Counted from the stretch's first letter, positions 9,976 through 20,877 are shown. The stretch is 64,000 bases of DNA from Spiroplasma endosymbiont of Cantharis nigra (GCF_964019925.1 NZ_OZ026470.1:806001-870000), one strand, 5' to 3'. A program made the numbers and translations. Notes: generated from the sequence alone by a model not told the origin.

Positions 9976-10704
9976 ATGTTGGATATAATAAAATTTAATT
10001 TTAAAAGAATGAAAAGTAAGTGATATTTAATACTTGGGTTTTTATTTATTTTTTATTTTTATTTTTTGATTCTTGATATAGCAACTCTTATTATTTCTGA
10101 AATAAGTTTTGAAGAGAAAATGGAATTTATAAATATTAGAGGTCAATTTATAAATATAAGTTTTATTCTATTTTTTATGTTCTTTAATTGATATCTTTAT
10201 AAAGATTATCAAAGCGGAATCTGAAATCATTTAGTAAGTTCAAAAATTAAATCTAAAAAAATAATTCTCGCTTATATATTAACTGGTTTTATTATTTCAA
10301 TAACTAACTTAATAATTTATTTTCTCTGATCTATAATTTTTTATAGAAATTATTTAAATGACTATGGAGTTATTAACTTTTTTATAAATAATTTTTTTAA
10401 ACAATTTTCATTAATTATAACTATTTTTGTTATATTAATATTAATTTTTAAAATCTCTCCTGATAAAAAAGAATTATCATTAATTTTTTTTGCAGTGATA
10501 CTATTGTATTTCACATGAATAGACTATTTTTTGCCATTACTTAGTTTTAGTGTAAATAATAAAATAATAAAAATAATAGTTAACTTAATTCCACTTATTA
10601 ACATATCAATGATTAATAGTTTAAATGAATATATTTGATTAGATATATTAGTTAATTATTCATTAATAGTGTCTGGAGCACTAATATTTACTTTTAGAAA
10701 ATAG
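9976..10704 (+). CDS. ABC-2-type transporter membrane subunit (putative)
   Basis: A 242-residue protein with about six membrane segments: residues 17-40, 55-75, 95-120, 140-160, 168-190 and 215-240. The N-terminus (KFNFKRMKSKW, then hydrophobic) is typical of ABC-2 permeases. It is followed 9 bases later by an ATPase gene, so the two should form one small exporter or peptide-type ABC system. Substrate unknown. TGA is used as Trp eight times. A TAGGATG ribosome site and the upstream TATAAT support the start. Confidence 0.7.
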
Positions 10705-10713
10705 GAGGTTTTT

Positions 10714-11352
10714 ATGAAAATCAATATGAATAAAAAAATATCAGACTTTTTTCAAATTAATATTAATGATTTAGAAATAAGTGAAAATGAAATTATTGGA
10801 GTTATGGGTGCAAATGGTTCAGGTAAAACTACATTTCTAAGACTATTGTCAAATAATTTTAAAAGTAGTAAAAATGTTAAAGTTGATCAAAATTATAGTT
10901 ATTGTATATTACAACAAATAAGTGATTTTGGACTTGTTAAATTAGTAGATTTAGTTATTATGTTTAATAACCTAAATAAGAAAAATATTGATATAAATAA
11001 ATTTTTTGATAATTATGATTTACTACCATTTAAAGAAGCCTATTTTATTAAACTATCTCCAGGACAACAGCAACGTTTTAAATTTATGCTTATTCAGTTA
11101 TTTAAAACAGATATTTTAATTTTAGATGAAACATTTAATTTTCTTGATAGTGCTTGAAAAAATAAATTATTAAATGATATAAAAGAAATAAAAAATAATT
11201 ACAAAAATCTCTTTATTATTGATCATGACTTAGAAAAAATAAAACAAATTTGCAATAGAATCATTTGTTTTAAAAATGGTGAAATTGTAATTGATTCAAA
11301 AGATGTTAATTCAATTAATCAAATAGATATAGACAATATATTAGTTAAATAA
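10714..11352 (+). CDS. ABC transporter ATP-binding protein
   Basis: A short 212-residue ATPase. Walker A is GANGSGKT (about residues 34-41), the signature is LSPGQQQR, Walker B is DILILDE, and the switch His is in IIDHDLEK. All catalytic elements are present although the domain is compact. It energises the membrane protein encoded just upstream. One TGA Trp lies after Walker B. AGGAGG precedes the start, and a bidirectional terminator follows. Confidence 0.88.
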
Positions 11353-11387
11353 AAAATTCAACTAAATTAGGTTAGTTGAATTTTTTT
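11351..11387. terminator. Bidirectional terminator between convergent genes
   Basis: AAAAAATTCAACTAA (11351-11365) pairs with TTAGTTGAATTTTTT (11372-11386), giving U-runs in both directions. It serves the ABC pair on the plus strand and the MuF-like gene on the minus strand, overlapping the latter's stop. Confidence 0.88.
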
Positions 11388-12063
11388 ATCTAAATTTATC
11401 TATATCAGCTATATTAGGATTTTCTCTTTCAATATTCCTTATAAGCTTATTCTTTTTACAATAAATTTCAATCTCCTCTGAAGTAACTTCAATTTTATTT
11501 TTTAAGACATCAGTTGCTTTTACATTATCATATTCATACTTTAAATTTCTAATCCCATTTTCCAATTTATATAATCCTAAAATTTTATTATGCTTCAGTT
11601 TTTGCTCTTCTTTTGTAATATTTTTATCTGGAATTTTTGTTGAACCAGGAAAATAATCAATATCAATATGTTTACAACCTATATGATGATATCCCTTTGA
11701 AATTGCTTCACTCATTGTAATATATTTATTATCATATTGTTCTAAAGATAAAATAGTATTTTCAAAAGGAATACATAACTCACAACTATCTTCTTCTGGT
11801 TGAACATAAACAATTGTTCTTAATCTCAAAGCTTCCTTTTTACCAAATCAATTATAAATCCCAAGCATTGGTCTATTACTTCTATTCTCTTTTGCTTCTG
11901 TTATCTTCTTATCAACTTCAGAATCTATAAACTCTTTTGGATTATTTACTATGTCTTCCTTCTCTTTTACTTTTTTAGTTATTTTGTTTCAAGGAATAAT
12001 AAAATAAAGTAATATAAGAAATAAAACAATAATCAAAATAGCTCATCAAGGAAATTTATCCAT
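11386..12063 (-). CDS. Membrane-anchored protein with a phage MuF-like C-terminal Cys/His domain
   Basis: A 225-residue protein with one N-terminal membrane helix (residues 5-25), a charged linker, then a domain with SCELCIPFENTILSL, a 20-residue gap, and YHHIGCKHIDIDYFPG. The CxxC...HxxxCxH pattern with aromatic and Pro-Gly positions resembles the C-terminal zinc-type motif of phage head-morphogenesis (MuF/minor capsid) proteins. No other phage genes surround it. A basic/acidic helical tail follows. TGA is Trp in four places. I give the resemblance as an inference by eye; the function is unknown. Confidence 0.6.
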
Positions 12064-12071
12064 AATTTCTA

Positions 12072-12281
12072 TTAATTATTATGATCATTAAGATGTTCAT
12101 AATAATCTCTTGCCTCCTTTAAATTTATTCTTTGTTCTTTTTTACAACTCACACAAATTCCATTATAAGAAGACTTTGTTTCAAAATTAATTGGATTTTT
12201 AAAAACAAATTTTTTAAAATCTCAACAACTTTTGCAAAAAGTAAATATTCAATCAGTATCTTGTTCAAAATTAAAAGCCAT
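12072..12281 (-). CDS. Small zinc-ribbon-like protein
   Basis: A 69-residue protein with two CxxC pairs (FCKSC at about residues 16-20 and CVSC at about 46-49), spaced as in small zinc ribbons, and an acidic His/Asn-rich tail. A strong GGAGG lies before the ATG. It is 8 bases upstream of the membrane-anchored MuF-like gene, so the two are probably co-transcribed. Three TGA Trp codons. Function unknown. Confidence 0.65.
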
Positions 12282-12291
12282 ATTTTCCTCC

Positions 12292-12321
12292 AAAAAAAGA
12301 AATGTAACCATTTCTTTTTTT
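12292..12321 (-). terminator. Terminator of the GlcNAc-type EIICB gene
   Basis: AAAAAAAGAAATG (12292-12304) and CATTTCTTTTTTT (12309-12321) form a perfect 13-bp stem around a 4-base loop. The distal T-run runs straight into the GGAGG of the next minus-strand gene. Confidence 0.9.
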
Positions 12322-12322
12322 A

Positions 12323-14107
12323 CTATTTTTTAACTTCTTTTGTTTCTTTAATTTCAACTATTTTTTTCAATGCATTTGCTGCATGTTCTACATCTGGACC
12401 AATAACAATTTGTAAACTTTCATTTCCCAATCGCTTGATTCCATAAGTTCCTGCAGATTTTATTAAGGCATCATCAATTTTACTATTATCTTTTAAAATT
12501 AATCTTAATCTAGTTGCACAATTATCAATACTTACAAAATTATCTTTTCCAATGGCTTCAACAATTTTTGAAGCCATATTTTCATATTTATCTCCCTTTT
12601 GTGAAACCTCTTTTGAAGTTGAAGCTTTACTTGAAGTATTTAAATTACCTTTAGCAGATATTGCCTCAACATTTCTACCTGGTGTAGAAAGATTCATTCA
12701 TTTAATTACAAAGTAGAACACAAAGTAATAAGTAGCTCCAGCTGCTGCTGTAAGAACTAAGATTCATAATGGGTTAGATATTATAGTACCTTGATTATTT
12801 GACAATGCTCATGATTGTGGTAATGAAGCTGCATAATCAATAAATCCGGCACTAAATCCAAATCCAATTTGTATTTTCATAGCTGTAGTTATTGCCATAA
12901 ATATTCCTGTAAGTCCTGCATGAATTCCAAGTAAAACAGGTGCAATAAATACAAATGAGAATTCTAATGGTTCTGTAATTCCTGATAAGAATGAAACCCC
13001 AGCAACTCCTCCAAGGAATCCTGCAATTTCTTTTCTATTATTTTTATCAGCTGTCATTATCATTGCAACAGCTGCCATTGGAAGACCACCCATCATTATT
13101 GGGAAAAATCCTGCTTGAAATAATCCTGAGTTACTAATACCTTTTGCAAATGCATTAATATCTCCCATTTCAGTTACTCATTCATTTCCAACTGAAGGAA
13201 TTGAACCAAAACCTGGTTGAACTATATTTCCACTAACTGGCATTTGGAATCAAAAGAATGTATTCATAATTTGATGTAAACCAAATGGTAACAATAGTCT
13301 ATTTAAAATTGAGTAAGCTGTTGTTCCTGGTATTGCCACAGCTGGGTTTTCTGGATTAGCAACTGCTGTACCAAAACTAATTAAACCTAATTGTATTCAA
13401 GGTCAAATAATTGCAAAAGCTAATGCTGTTGGAATTGTAACTACAAGTGCTATCATTGGTACAAATCTACGACCTCCAAAGAATGATAAAGCAGTTGGAA
13501 GTTTTATATCTTTAAATCTATTATATAAAAATGCTGATAAACAACCAGATACTATTCCACCAAGCACTCCAGTACTTAAAACATAAACTCCTCCAATTAC
13601 ATCTCCCTCTTTAATTTGCTGTACATAAAGTAATTTTGAAAAACTATCTCCATCTTTAGTAGTAAATGTCATTAATTTTCCATAAAGCATTTCAGGAAGA
13701 GTTCCCTCGCCAGTTAATGCTGCAATAGATAAATAAAATATTACGGCTACAAGAGCAACCTCACCCCGATGATCTTTGGCTAATCCAAAAGCACATCCAA
13801 TAGCAAATAATAATGCAAGATTATCAAATGGAATTGAACCTGGCTTTTGAATAATCAACGAAATTCAATAACCTATTTGATTAGTTATTTCACCATCAAC
13901 ATTAGTACTGTATGTAATACCTAAAGCTCCAAAACGATTTAAAATAGCTGCAAATGGTAAAACTGCAATTGGAAATTGTAGTACTTTTCCCAATTCTTGA
14001 AGCATAGTTAAAAATTTACTTCATCCACTACTTGAATTATTTGAATCTTTAACTTTTTTAGTCTTTAACTTTTTTTCATTAGTTAAATGTAAACTTTTAT
14101 TATTCAT
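12323..14107 (-). CDS. nagE: PTS EIICB component, N-acetylglucosamine (NagE) type
   Basis: A 594-residue membrane permease of the glucose/GlcNAc superfamily. The N-terminal 45 residues are polar. EIIC follows with HHRGEVAL-type contacts (AKDHRGEVALVAV), FGGRRFVPM, LPFGLHQIMNTFFWFQ and the GITEPLEFSF motif. EIIB is C-terminal with phosphocysteine 530 in DNCATRLRLI. The long EIIC and the GLHQIMNTFFW segment are closer to NagE than PtsG; glucose cannot be excluded. It is the last gene of the minus-strand sugar cluster and sits behind a promoter with a 15-T tract. Confidence 0.82.
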
Positions 14108-14136
14108 TTTTCATTTCCTTTTCTACTTATAAATTC

Positions 14137-14166
14137 ATAGTACAAAAAAAAAAAAAAATGCAACAA
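14137..14166 (-). promoter_or_regulatory. Candidate promoter whose spacer is a 15-base T tract
   Basis: On the minus strand TTGTTG (14166-14161) and TACTAT (14142-14137) are 18 bases apart, and most of the spacer is T15 (plus-strand A15 at 14144-14158). It lies 30 bases before the EIICB start. Slippage in the tract would change promoter spacing one base at a time. Confidence 0.5.
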
Positions 14167-14206
14167 TTTTCTATAAAAAGTTACATTTTTAGAAAAATTT
14201 TTTAAA

Positions 14207-14470
14207 CTAAATTAATTCCCCTAAACAAATAGCTAAGAAAATTAATGCCATCAAATAACCCACTACTGCTAAAGTAAAAATACCATAATATTGTCAGAAT
14301 CTAAATATTTTAAATTTAGTAGTAATAACTTTAAAAGAATCCTTTTCATCTTTTTTATTACCTTTAAATCTAATAAAAAAGATAGTTGAAAAAATTCCAA
14401 GTAACAATCCTAAAATACCAAAACTAAACAATGTTCAAAATGTTCCTGTACTTAATGAACCTAATAGCAT
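14207..14470 (-). CDS. Small two-helix membrane protein
   Basis: An 87-residue protein with hydrophobic segments at about residues 11-33 and 60-83, separated by a basic cytoplasmic-type loop (RFKGNKKDEKD). I recognise no family. It starts 4 bases after the MupG gene stop and precedes the NagE-type gene. A similar-sized two-helix protein precedes the ptsG-like gene at 59821-60054. Two TGA Trp codons. Possibly an accessory of the PTS permease; that is inference only. Confidence 0.65.
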
Positions 14471-14474
14471 TTTT

Positions 14475-15578
14475 TTAATCCTCTATTCTAAATCTAAAAT
14501 GGCTTCATGGACCAATAAAGTTAAGTAGTCTATACTCACTTTTTTTTATTGTACCAATTCAATTATACTTTTGATGTTTATCTTCAAATTTATCTTTTAA
14601 AATTATATGACACTCTCCCTTATATTTAATGTCATTATTATTTATTATTACTACATCTCCCTTATTATAAATTTTTTTAGTATTTTGTGAAGGAATTGAA
14701 TCATTTTTAAATTCAACTCTTGAGAAAGTTGATCTTATAAAATATTCTGTAATATCTCCTCTTCTAAAATGATTAAATTCTAATATATTTTGCTCTATTT
14801 TACTAATTTTATAAATCGTTTTTAAATTCAAAGTTATTTCATATTTATCAATATTTGCAAGTTCTTCCAACTCAGATTTTGTTGCATATGCATTCCCAAT
14901 TATAACTGTATCAATTTCGTTTGTATAAAATAAAATTTTTGCTTGTTCAGAAATACTTAGATTTCTTTGTTCTTCTAAAGTAGGTAATTCTTTTCAACCT
15001 ACAGCAGAGGTCATATTTCCATGATGGCTTCCTACAAAAGCTGCAGTAGATAAATTATATTTTAAATATCTTTTATTTGCTTCACTAAAATAGTCAAAAG
15101 GCAAACCAGTATATTCTAAGGGATAAAAATTATGGCATCCACTTAATCTATTTTTTATTGGTTTAAAATCTATTACATTATCAATTAAACTATCATTATT
15201 TGACATATTTAACTGTATATCAATTGCTCCCTTGTTATGAGTAATATTTGCAATTTCAAATGGTAAGCTTGGTGAATCTAATCTTAAACAATCAATTCCA
15301 TATTCTTTACATTTTGATATATCATTAACATTAATTCCAATTAGCTCCATTGATTGATACTCAACATCTAATATAGTATAAAATCCAATTTCCTTTGCAT
15401 ATTTTAAAGATTTTAAAACCATTTCGGCTTTTTTCTTATCATTTTGTGATCCTACAAAATGTAAAATACTTGTAAAGACTACTTCATAGTTTAATTTTTT
15501 TGCTAAATCTAAATATTGCTTATCCTTTTCAAAAGTTGATTGCTCTGGATAAATTGATATTCCTAATTTTCTTTTCAT
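14475..15578 (-). CDS. mupG: MupG-type (DUF871) 6-phospho-N-acetylmuramidase family protein
   Basis: A 367-residue protein that begins KRKLGISIYPEQSTFEKD and continues as a TIM-barrel (residues 1-235: FTSILHF, LDVEYQSMELIGIN, CLRLDSP, GCHNFYPLEYTGLPFDYF, AFVGSH), then a C-terminal beta domain ending FIGPWSHFRFRIED. This is the DUF871 family. Its characterised member MupG of Staphylococcus splits MurNAc-6P-GlcNAc inside the cell. It directly follows a cellobiose-family EIIB gene, so it probably acts on the imported phospho-disaccharide. The exact substrate is uncertain, and a mollicute has no peptidoglycan of its own. Confidence 0.85.
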
Positions 15579-15610
15579 AAATTACCTCACTAGTATAATC
15601 TTATCAATAA

Positions 15611-15636
15611 AAAAATCACTTTTTGAAGTGATTTTT
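15611..15636. terminator. Terminator after the cellobiose-type EIIB gene
   Basis: AAAAATCACTT (15611-15621) and AAGTGATTTTT (15626-15636) form an 11-bp stem with a TTTG loop. On the minus strand a T-run follows. A TATACT just downstream (about 15596) could restart transcription for mupG. Confidence 0.85.
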
Positions 15637-15934
15637 ATTTACAGTTTTTTAAAGCAAATTTTAAAACTTTTTCTCCATTTGCTTTACCATAATCTTCTTT
15701 TTCTATAACAAAAACAGGCATATTAAGATATGATTTCATTTCGTCAAGTTCATAACCAACTTGAGGACCTAATAGAACTATATCTCAGTTTTTTCCATTA
15801 AGTTTAGCTTCATTTATCGAAACAGCTTTGATTTCAACATTTATATCTTCTTCAAATGCATAGTTTTGCATATTTTTAACTAAAATTGATGTGCTCATTC
15901 CTGCATTACAAGCTAATAGTATTTTTTTATTCAT
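15635..15934 (-). CDS. PTS lactose/cellobiose-family EIIB component
   Basis: A 99-residue cytoplasmic phosphocarrier. The phosphocysteine is residue 9 in LLACNAGMSTS, the exact family motif, and the later LLGPQVGYEL is also typical. It passes phosphate from EIIA to the sugar on EIIC. It lies 29 bases after the EIIC gene; the matching EIIA gene is at 21984-22301, beyond an insertion element. One TGA Trp. Family members transport cellobiose, chitobiose or other beta-disaccharides. Confidence 0.93.
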
Positions 15935-15963
15935 ATTTGATTTCCTCCCAAGATAATTTAACT

Positions 15964-18162
15964 TTATGAATTTAAATTATTTATTCTATTATTATTTTCT
16001 AATATATTTAATTCGTCTAATTTTGGTTTTTTTGTAAACTTGCTTAATAGTTCACGTTGTTCTATTTTATTTGCCATTAAAATAAAAGGCGCATAACATC
16101 CCATTAATATAACTAGATTTATCCCAGCAACAAAGCCACCCATAATACTTTTTGTTGTTAAGATTCCACCAAGTATTGGTGGTGTTGTTCATGGAACCAT
16201 AACACTTGAATGTGGCATAATTCCTGCTACTGTTGCAAAATAAGCAAATGATCCTGCTAATAGTGGTCCAACAATAAATGGTACAAATAATATTGGATTT
16301 AAGACTAAAGGCAACCCAAATAGCAATGGCTCATTAATACAAAATAAAGCTGGAATTAAAGTTACTTTTGCCATAGATCTATAATCGCCCCGTTTGGAAA
16401 ACATTAATATGACAAGAATTAAACCAATAGTTCCTCCAGTACCTCCCATAAATATGAAGTTATTCATAAATGGATTTGTAAAAACATATTCTGGATTTAA
16501 TCCTTCAGCTAACGATTGTTGATTTTGAGTAAGTCCGTCTAGTTGAATTGGTTCTAATATTGGTGAAAGTACTCCACTAGCGTGAATTCCCATAAATCAC
16601 AATATTTGTCATAAAAGAACTATTGCTATCATTCCACCAAATCCGGAAACTGCATTAACCATAGGTTTTTGAATTGCTACAGTTATTAAACCATTTAAAT
16701 CAATGAATGTAACTTTTTCAGTTCCAATAGAAATCTCTCCTACGCTTTGACCAATTCAAGTAATTGAAAATGCAATAATTCCAAAAAACACTGCTGAGAT
16801 TGTATAAGGAATTAAAATATTAAATGATTTAGAAACTCCATCAGGAACTGATTCAGGCATTCTAATTTTAAATTTTTCATTTTGTGAAAGTCTACCAAAT
16901 AAAACAGTAGAAGTAATACTTATAATCATGGCAGTAAACATTCCTGAAGTTCCAAAAACTCCTATATTTGTTCAAAATGACGGACTCATAATAAGAAATG
17001 CTACAAATGCAACAACAGCCGCAGATCATTGATTAACCTTATAATAAGGTGCTAAATGGTATGCAATTGCCCCTGCTAGTAAAAATCCAAAGAATGCATA
17101 AGTTCCATTCCAAATATAGGAACCAATTGTTTTAAATTTATCTAAAATAGCTAATTCGTCAGCAGTTAAATAAAAGAAGTTAAAAAATCCACCATTGGCT
17201 GCTCCTAAAATTATATTATTAATTAAAATAAAAACAGCACCAACTATTACTAATGGCATTAATGAAAAAAATCCATTTTTTAATGCAACCATAAATTTTC
17301 AATTCGAAAGTTTTCCAGAAGCATTAGTTACTTTATCTACAGTTATTTTTATATTTAAAGGATCTGCTTTACCAGCATTGTATCTAATTAAAAGTTTTTG
17401 ATGTTTTATTCTGAATTTTTCTTCTTTTATTTTATTTTCATAAAAAATTTTATTTTCATTAATTTTTAATGAAAGATCATAAATTGTTTCATCTAATTCA
17501 TTTTGAAAAGGTTTAATTCTTCTGGCTTTTCTTTGTTTTTTTAAGATATCATCAATATCAGCAAGACTTTGATTATCCTTTTTTCATTTTTCCATTAGAT
17601 TTTCAGATTCAATTTTATAGTTTTTTCTATAATTCAATATTTTAGTTGTAACATCTAATTTAATTTCTTTGAGTTGTTCCTTTAATTTTAAGTGCTCCTC
17701 TTTAATTAAAGTCTTTTTATCATTTCATTCTTTTTTAATTTTTATTTTAAGTTCCTTATTTTTGGAATTCATAGAGGTTTTTTGAGACTTTATAAAAGAA
17801 ATTTTACTTTTAGTTTGCTCAATATCCAATTTATTTTTTTCAAGCCTATTTATTTTTTTCTCTTCATATTCTGAATCCAAATTTTGAATGTTCTTTTCAT
17901 AATCTTCATAGAGTTTATTTATATCAGTCTTTTGATATTTTGCAATTGAAAGTGATAAATCAAAACTTGCTTTTAAATCCTTTTGTTTTTCTTTTTTAAT
18001 TTTATTAAAAGTTGAAGATACCAACTTTAACTTTCTTTTCTTTTGATGAAGTTCATTAGATAATTCAAATAATTCTTTTCTATTATTTTTTAACTTTATT
18101 TTGTTTTCTTTAATAATTTTTGTTGCTTCAAAAATTTCAGGATAATTTTCATACTTTTGCAT
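15964..18162 (-). CDS. PTS cellobiose-family EIIC fused to a long N-terminal coiled-coil domain
   Basis: A 732-residue frame, in register throughout with only TGA Trp interruptions. Residues 1 to about 275 are almost entirely K/E/D/N/L helix with heptad-like spacing and no membrane segment. From about residue 282 (SNWKFMVALKNGFFSLMPLVIVG) it is a standard lactose/cellobiose EIIC with about ten membrane helices, ending near residue 700 (KFTKKPKLDELN). A conventional EIIC would start about at the Met of residue 291, but that would lack part of the first helix, and no ribosome site is obvious there. The ATG used lies 2 bases after the lipoprotein gene stop and has a GGGGGT in front. Confidence 0.85.
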
Positions 18163-18164
18163 AA

Positions 18165-19370
18165 TTAAAAGTTACCCCCATCATCTGTTTCTTGGAAACC
18201 ATATTTAAAGAATTTTTGAACTTCTTCACTATTTAAACTTCCTTCTAACCCATTAAAATGAACTCTAGGAACAATTATTATTTTTTCTTCAAGACCAAAA
18301 TCTTTTTCGACTATTGCATCATTAATTTTTCCATCTTCTTTTTTTATACCCAAAGACATTACTTCAATTAAATTATCATCAATTTCTAATGCCTCTTCAT
18401 TGTTTAATTGCTCTGGAGGTTTTCCTTTATAATCTTCACATGCTCTTCAACTATTTAAATAAGCAATTTTTTCTTCTTCTTTCATTGCTATATAATTTAA
18501 TTCACTATTGCTTTTTGAAGTATGTTCGCAACTTCAATTATAAGTTAAGATCCCGCTAGTATCTTTATTTTTTGAATCATATCAATAACCAGTATAATTT
18601 TTTAATGAATCTTCTCCTTTTTGACCAACATTAAGATATTCAATAATACTCTTATCAAATTTAAGTTTTGTTAAAGAGTTTCCACTACTAATTACTTTTT
18701 CCATTACTATAAACTTTAGCATTGGTACAAAAAAACCATTTTCAACGTATTTATTCATTTCTTGAATACTCTCAATATAAGCCTTATTTTGAGATGTTTG
18801 TTGATAATTATTATAAATATCTTTTGTTATTACTTCATAATAGGCTTGTGTAAATTTTAAGTTATTTTTTAGAACTGCAAATCTAGCTGCATTTGATTGA
18901 AATTCAGGCTTTATTATCTCATCTCCAAAAAAATCCAAAAAATTCTTTTCTGATTCATAATTCATTATTTTAGAAGAATTACCATAAATTTCCTTATCTT
19001 GAAGCACATAGTAATAATAATCATTATTGTTATCACTTTCCTCATCAATTACTACCATTGAATCAAAATAGTTTTTGGCTATTGAAAATAGTTGTAATGA
19101 CTCATTAGTTATTTCCTTTAACAGAGCATTATTTCTTTTAATTTCACTATTAATATCCAATGAGAATAAGTTTCTACGTACCTTATTTGATAAATCAATT
19201 TTACTTGTAATATTGAAATATTTGTTCTCAGCAATTGATTGTGCATCTTTTTTTAGAATTGCTTTAAATTCTAACGCTCAAGTTGCATTACATGAAACAA
19301 CTTGAGTAGTTAGTAAAATCGAAGAAGTACTTAATCCTAAAGCACCAATTACAGATATTAGTTTTTTCAT
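18165..19370 (-). CDS. Surface lipoprotein co-transcribed with the EIIC gene
   Basis: The 401-residue protein starts MKKLISVIGALGLSTSS and has a lipobox TTQVVSC with Cys at residue 27, so it should be exported and lipid-anchored. The mature part is acidic, rich in Asn/Lys/Glu, with a YYYYV patch and no family I recognise. It is followed after 2 bases by the EIIC fusion gene, which argues for coupled expression and a role near that transporter, for instance ligand capture or adhesion; this is inferred. Three or more TGA Trp codons lie in its C-terminal half. AGAAAGAG precedes the start. Confidence 0.82.
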
Positions 19371-19531
19371 ATAATCAACTCTTTCTATATATATTTTATA
19401 ATATTTAAGGCATTAAATACAAATAAATAAATTCAAGATTTAGTTTTTATAAATAATAAACCTTTTTCTTATTTTATACTTCTAATAAAAAAATAACTAA
19501 AATATAGAATAATTAATAATATAAGTATAAA
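19371..19531. other. Intergenic region between the lipoprotein gene and the IS
   Basis: About 160 bases, extremely AT-rich. On the minus strand a TATTAT near 19400 could be the -10 of the lipoprotein operon. I see no ORF, RNA gene or strong hairpin. Confidence 0.5.
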
Positions 19532-19582
19532 AAATAAGTACTTTAAATTTAAGTGAATATAATTCTCTAAGTATACATAATG
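19532..19582. repeat. Left terminal inverted repeat of the IS
   Basis: About 51 bases matching the reverse complement of 20878-20928 with roughly 80 percent identity by eye. Confidence 0.85.
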
Positions 19583-19622
19583 TTAAAAAAAACATAGAAT
19601 GTATACAAGGAGAATTTTTTAT

Positions 19623-19970
19623 ATGTCAAATGTTACAGGTAATAAATCAAATATTTTAAGTATCAAACAAAAGCAAGAGTTAGTAAATAGACACTATAAT
19701 GAAAATAGAACTTTTAGAGAGCTTTCAATTGAATATGGTGTATCTTATTCAACAGCAAGAAACCTTTGCATAAATTATAAAATATATGGAGCTGAATGTT
19801 TAATTTCAAAAACAGGAAAGCACAACAAGCATTCTAGTGTTAGACCAAATTCTTTAGACCCAAAAGATAAGGAACTAGCAATTCTTAAAAAGAAAATTAA
19901 ATGATTAGAAATGGAAAATGAAGTTATAAAAAAGTTCAATGAAATGATGGAAAATCAAAAGAAAAAATAA
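19623..19970 (+). CDS. IS3-family transposase orfA
   Basis: A 115-residue protein with a helix-turn-helix (LSIKQKQELVNRHY, then FRELSIEYGVSYSTARNL) and a C-terminal leucine-zipper-like helix (WLEMENEVIKKFNEMM), the usual orfA plan for end recognition and multimerisation. An AAGGAGAA ribosome site selects the ATG at 19623. The last codons are AAG AAA AAA TAA. The six-A run at 19962-19967 is a likely -1 slippage site for making the orfA-orfB fusion transposase. Confidence 0.92.
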
Positions 19971-20872
19971 ATTATATTTATAAAATCATAGAAGAATTTA
20001 AATACAAATATCGTATTTCGGATTTATGTAAGCTTTTAAAAATTACTAGATCAAGTTACTATAGGTGAGTTAGCAATGGTAAAAAGGATTATATTATAAA
20101 AATAGACATTAATATTGCAAAAGAAATAAAGTTTCACTTTTTTAAATATAAAGGTATTTATGGTAGTCCAAGAATAACAATATGTTTAAAAAATAAGGGA
20201 ATAAAGATTAGTCAAAATAAAGTAGCAAGAATAATGAGAATATATAAGATGTATTCAGTAATTAGAGTTAAAAAGATGATTAGAAAACCTAAGGAAAAGA
20301 AAAGTATTACTCATGGACCCAATATTGTTAATAGAAAATGAGAAATTTATGAGAAGAATGAATGCTGAGTGACTGACATTACTTATTTACCATTAAATAA
20401 TAAATTTGCTTATCTTAGTATTTTAAAGGATGTTAAGACAGGATTTATAGTTGGTTATAAATTGTCTAAAATAAATGATATAAAAATTTATAGAGATACT
20501 CTTATTAATTCAACAAAATATAGAAATGACATAAGTAAATCGCTTATAATTCACTCTGATAATGGTTCTCAATATACATCATTTTTTGCAAAAAACTATT
20601 CAAAAAAGAATAATATAATTATTTCTTTATCAAGACCTGGAAATTCAATAGATAATGCAATGTGTGAAACATTTTTTTCTTCATTAAAAGAGGAATGAAA
20701 AAAAGAGTTAAAAGTAAACTCTTTTGAAAAATTGGAAAGCTCTATTAGTAAATATATTCACTTCTATAATTATGAAAGAATACGAGTTAAAACTTCTAAC
20801 CCTCCATCTTATGAATACTTTAATAATTGAAACAAAATAAAAGTAATTGCATTAAATGCAATTACTTTATAA
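19961..20872 (+). CDS. IS3-family transposase orfB (DDE integrase domain)
   Basis: The frame is -1 relative to orfA and opens before the A6 run. The HTH_21-type region (EEFKYKYRISDLCKLLKI, cited by its core RISDLCKLL, and GIYGSPRI) precedes the rve core. Catalytic residues are D in WVTDITYLPL, D in IHSDNGSQYTS and E in MCETFFSSLKEE, followed by HFYNYERI. All three are intact. No good start codon or ribosome site serves it alone, so expression by frameshift from orfA is expected. A 14-bp perfect hairpin (20840-20868) lies in the final codons and may stop transcription. Confidence 0.92.
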
Positions 20873-20877
20873 AAAAA

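Noticed and set aside
11386-12281. Prophage remnant
   Set aside because: Only a MuF-like motif hints at phage. No integrase, terminase, portal or tail gene lies nearby, and the flanking genes are transporters.
18582-19160. Start of a separate gene at about 19160 inside the lipoprotein frame
   Set aside because: The frame extends upstream through a TGA-free region to a typical lipoprotein signal peptide with its own ribosome site.
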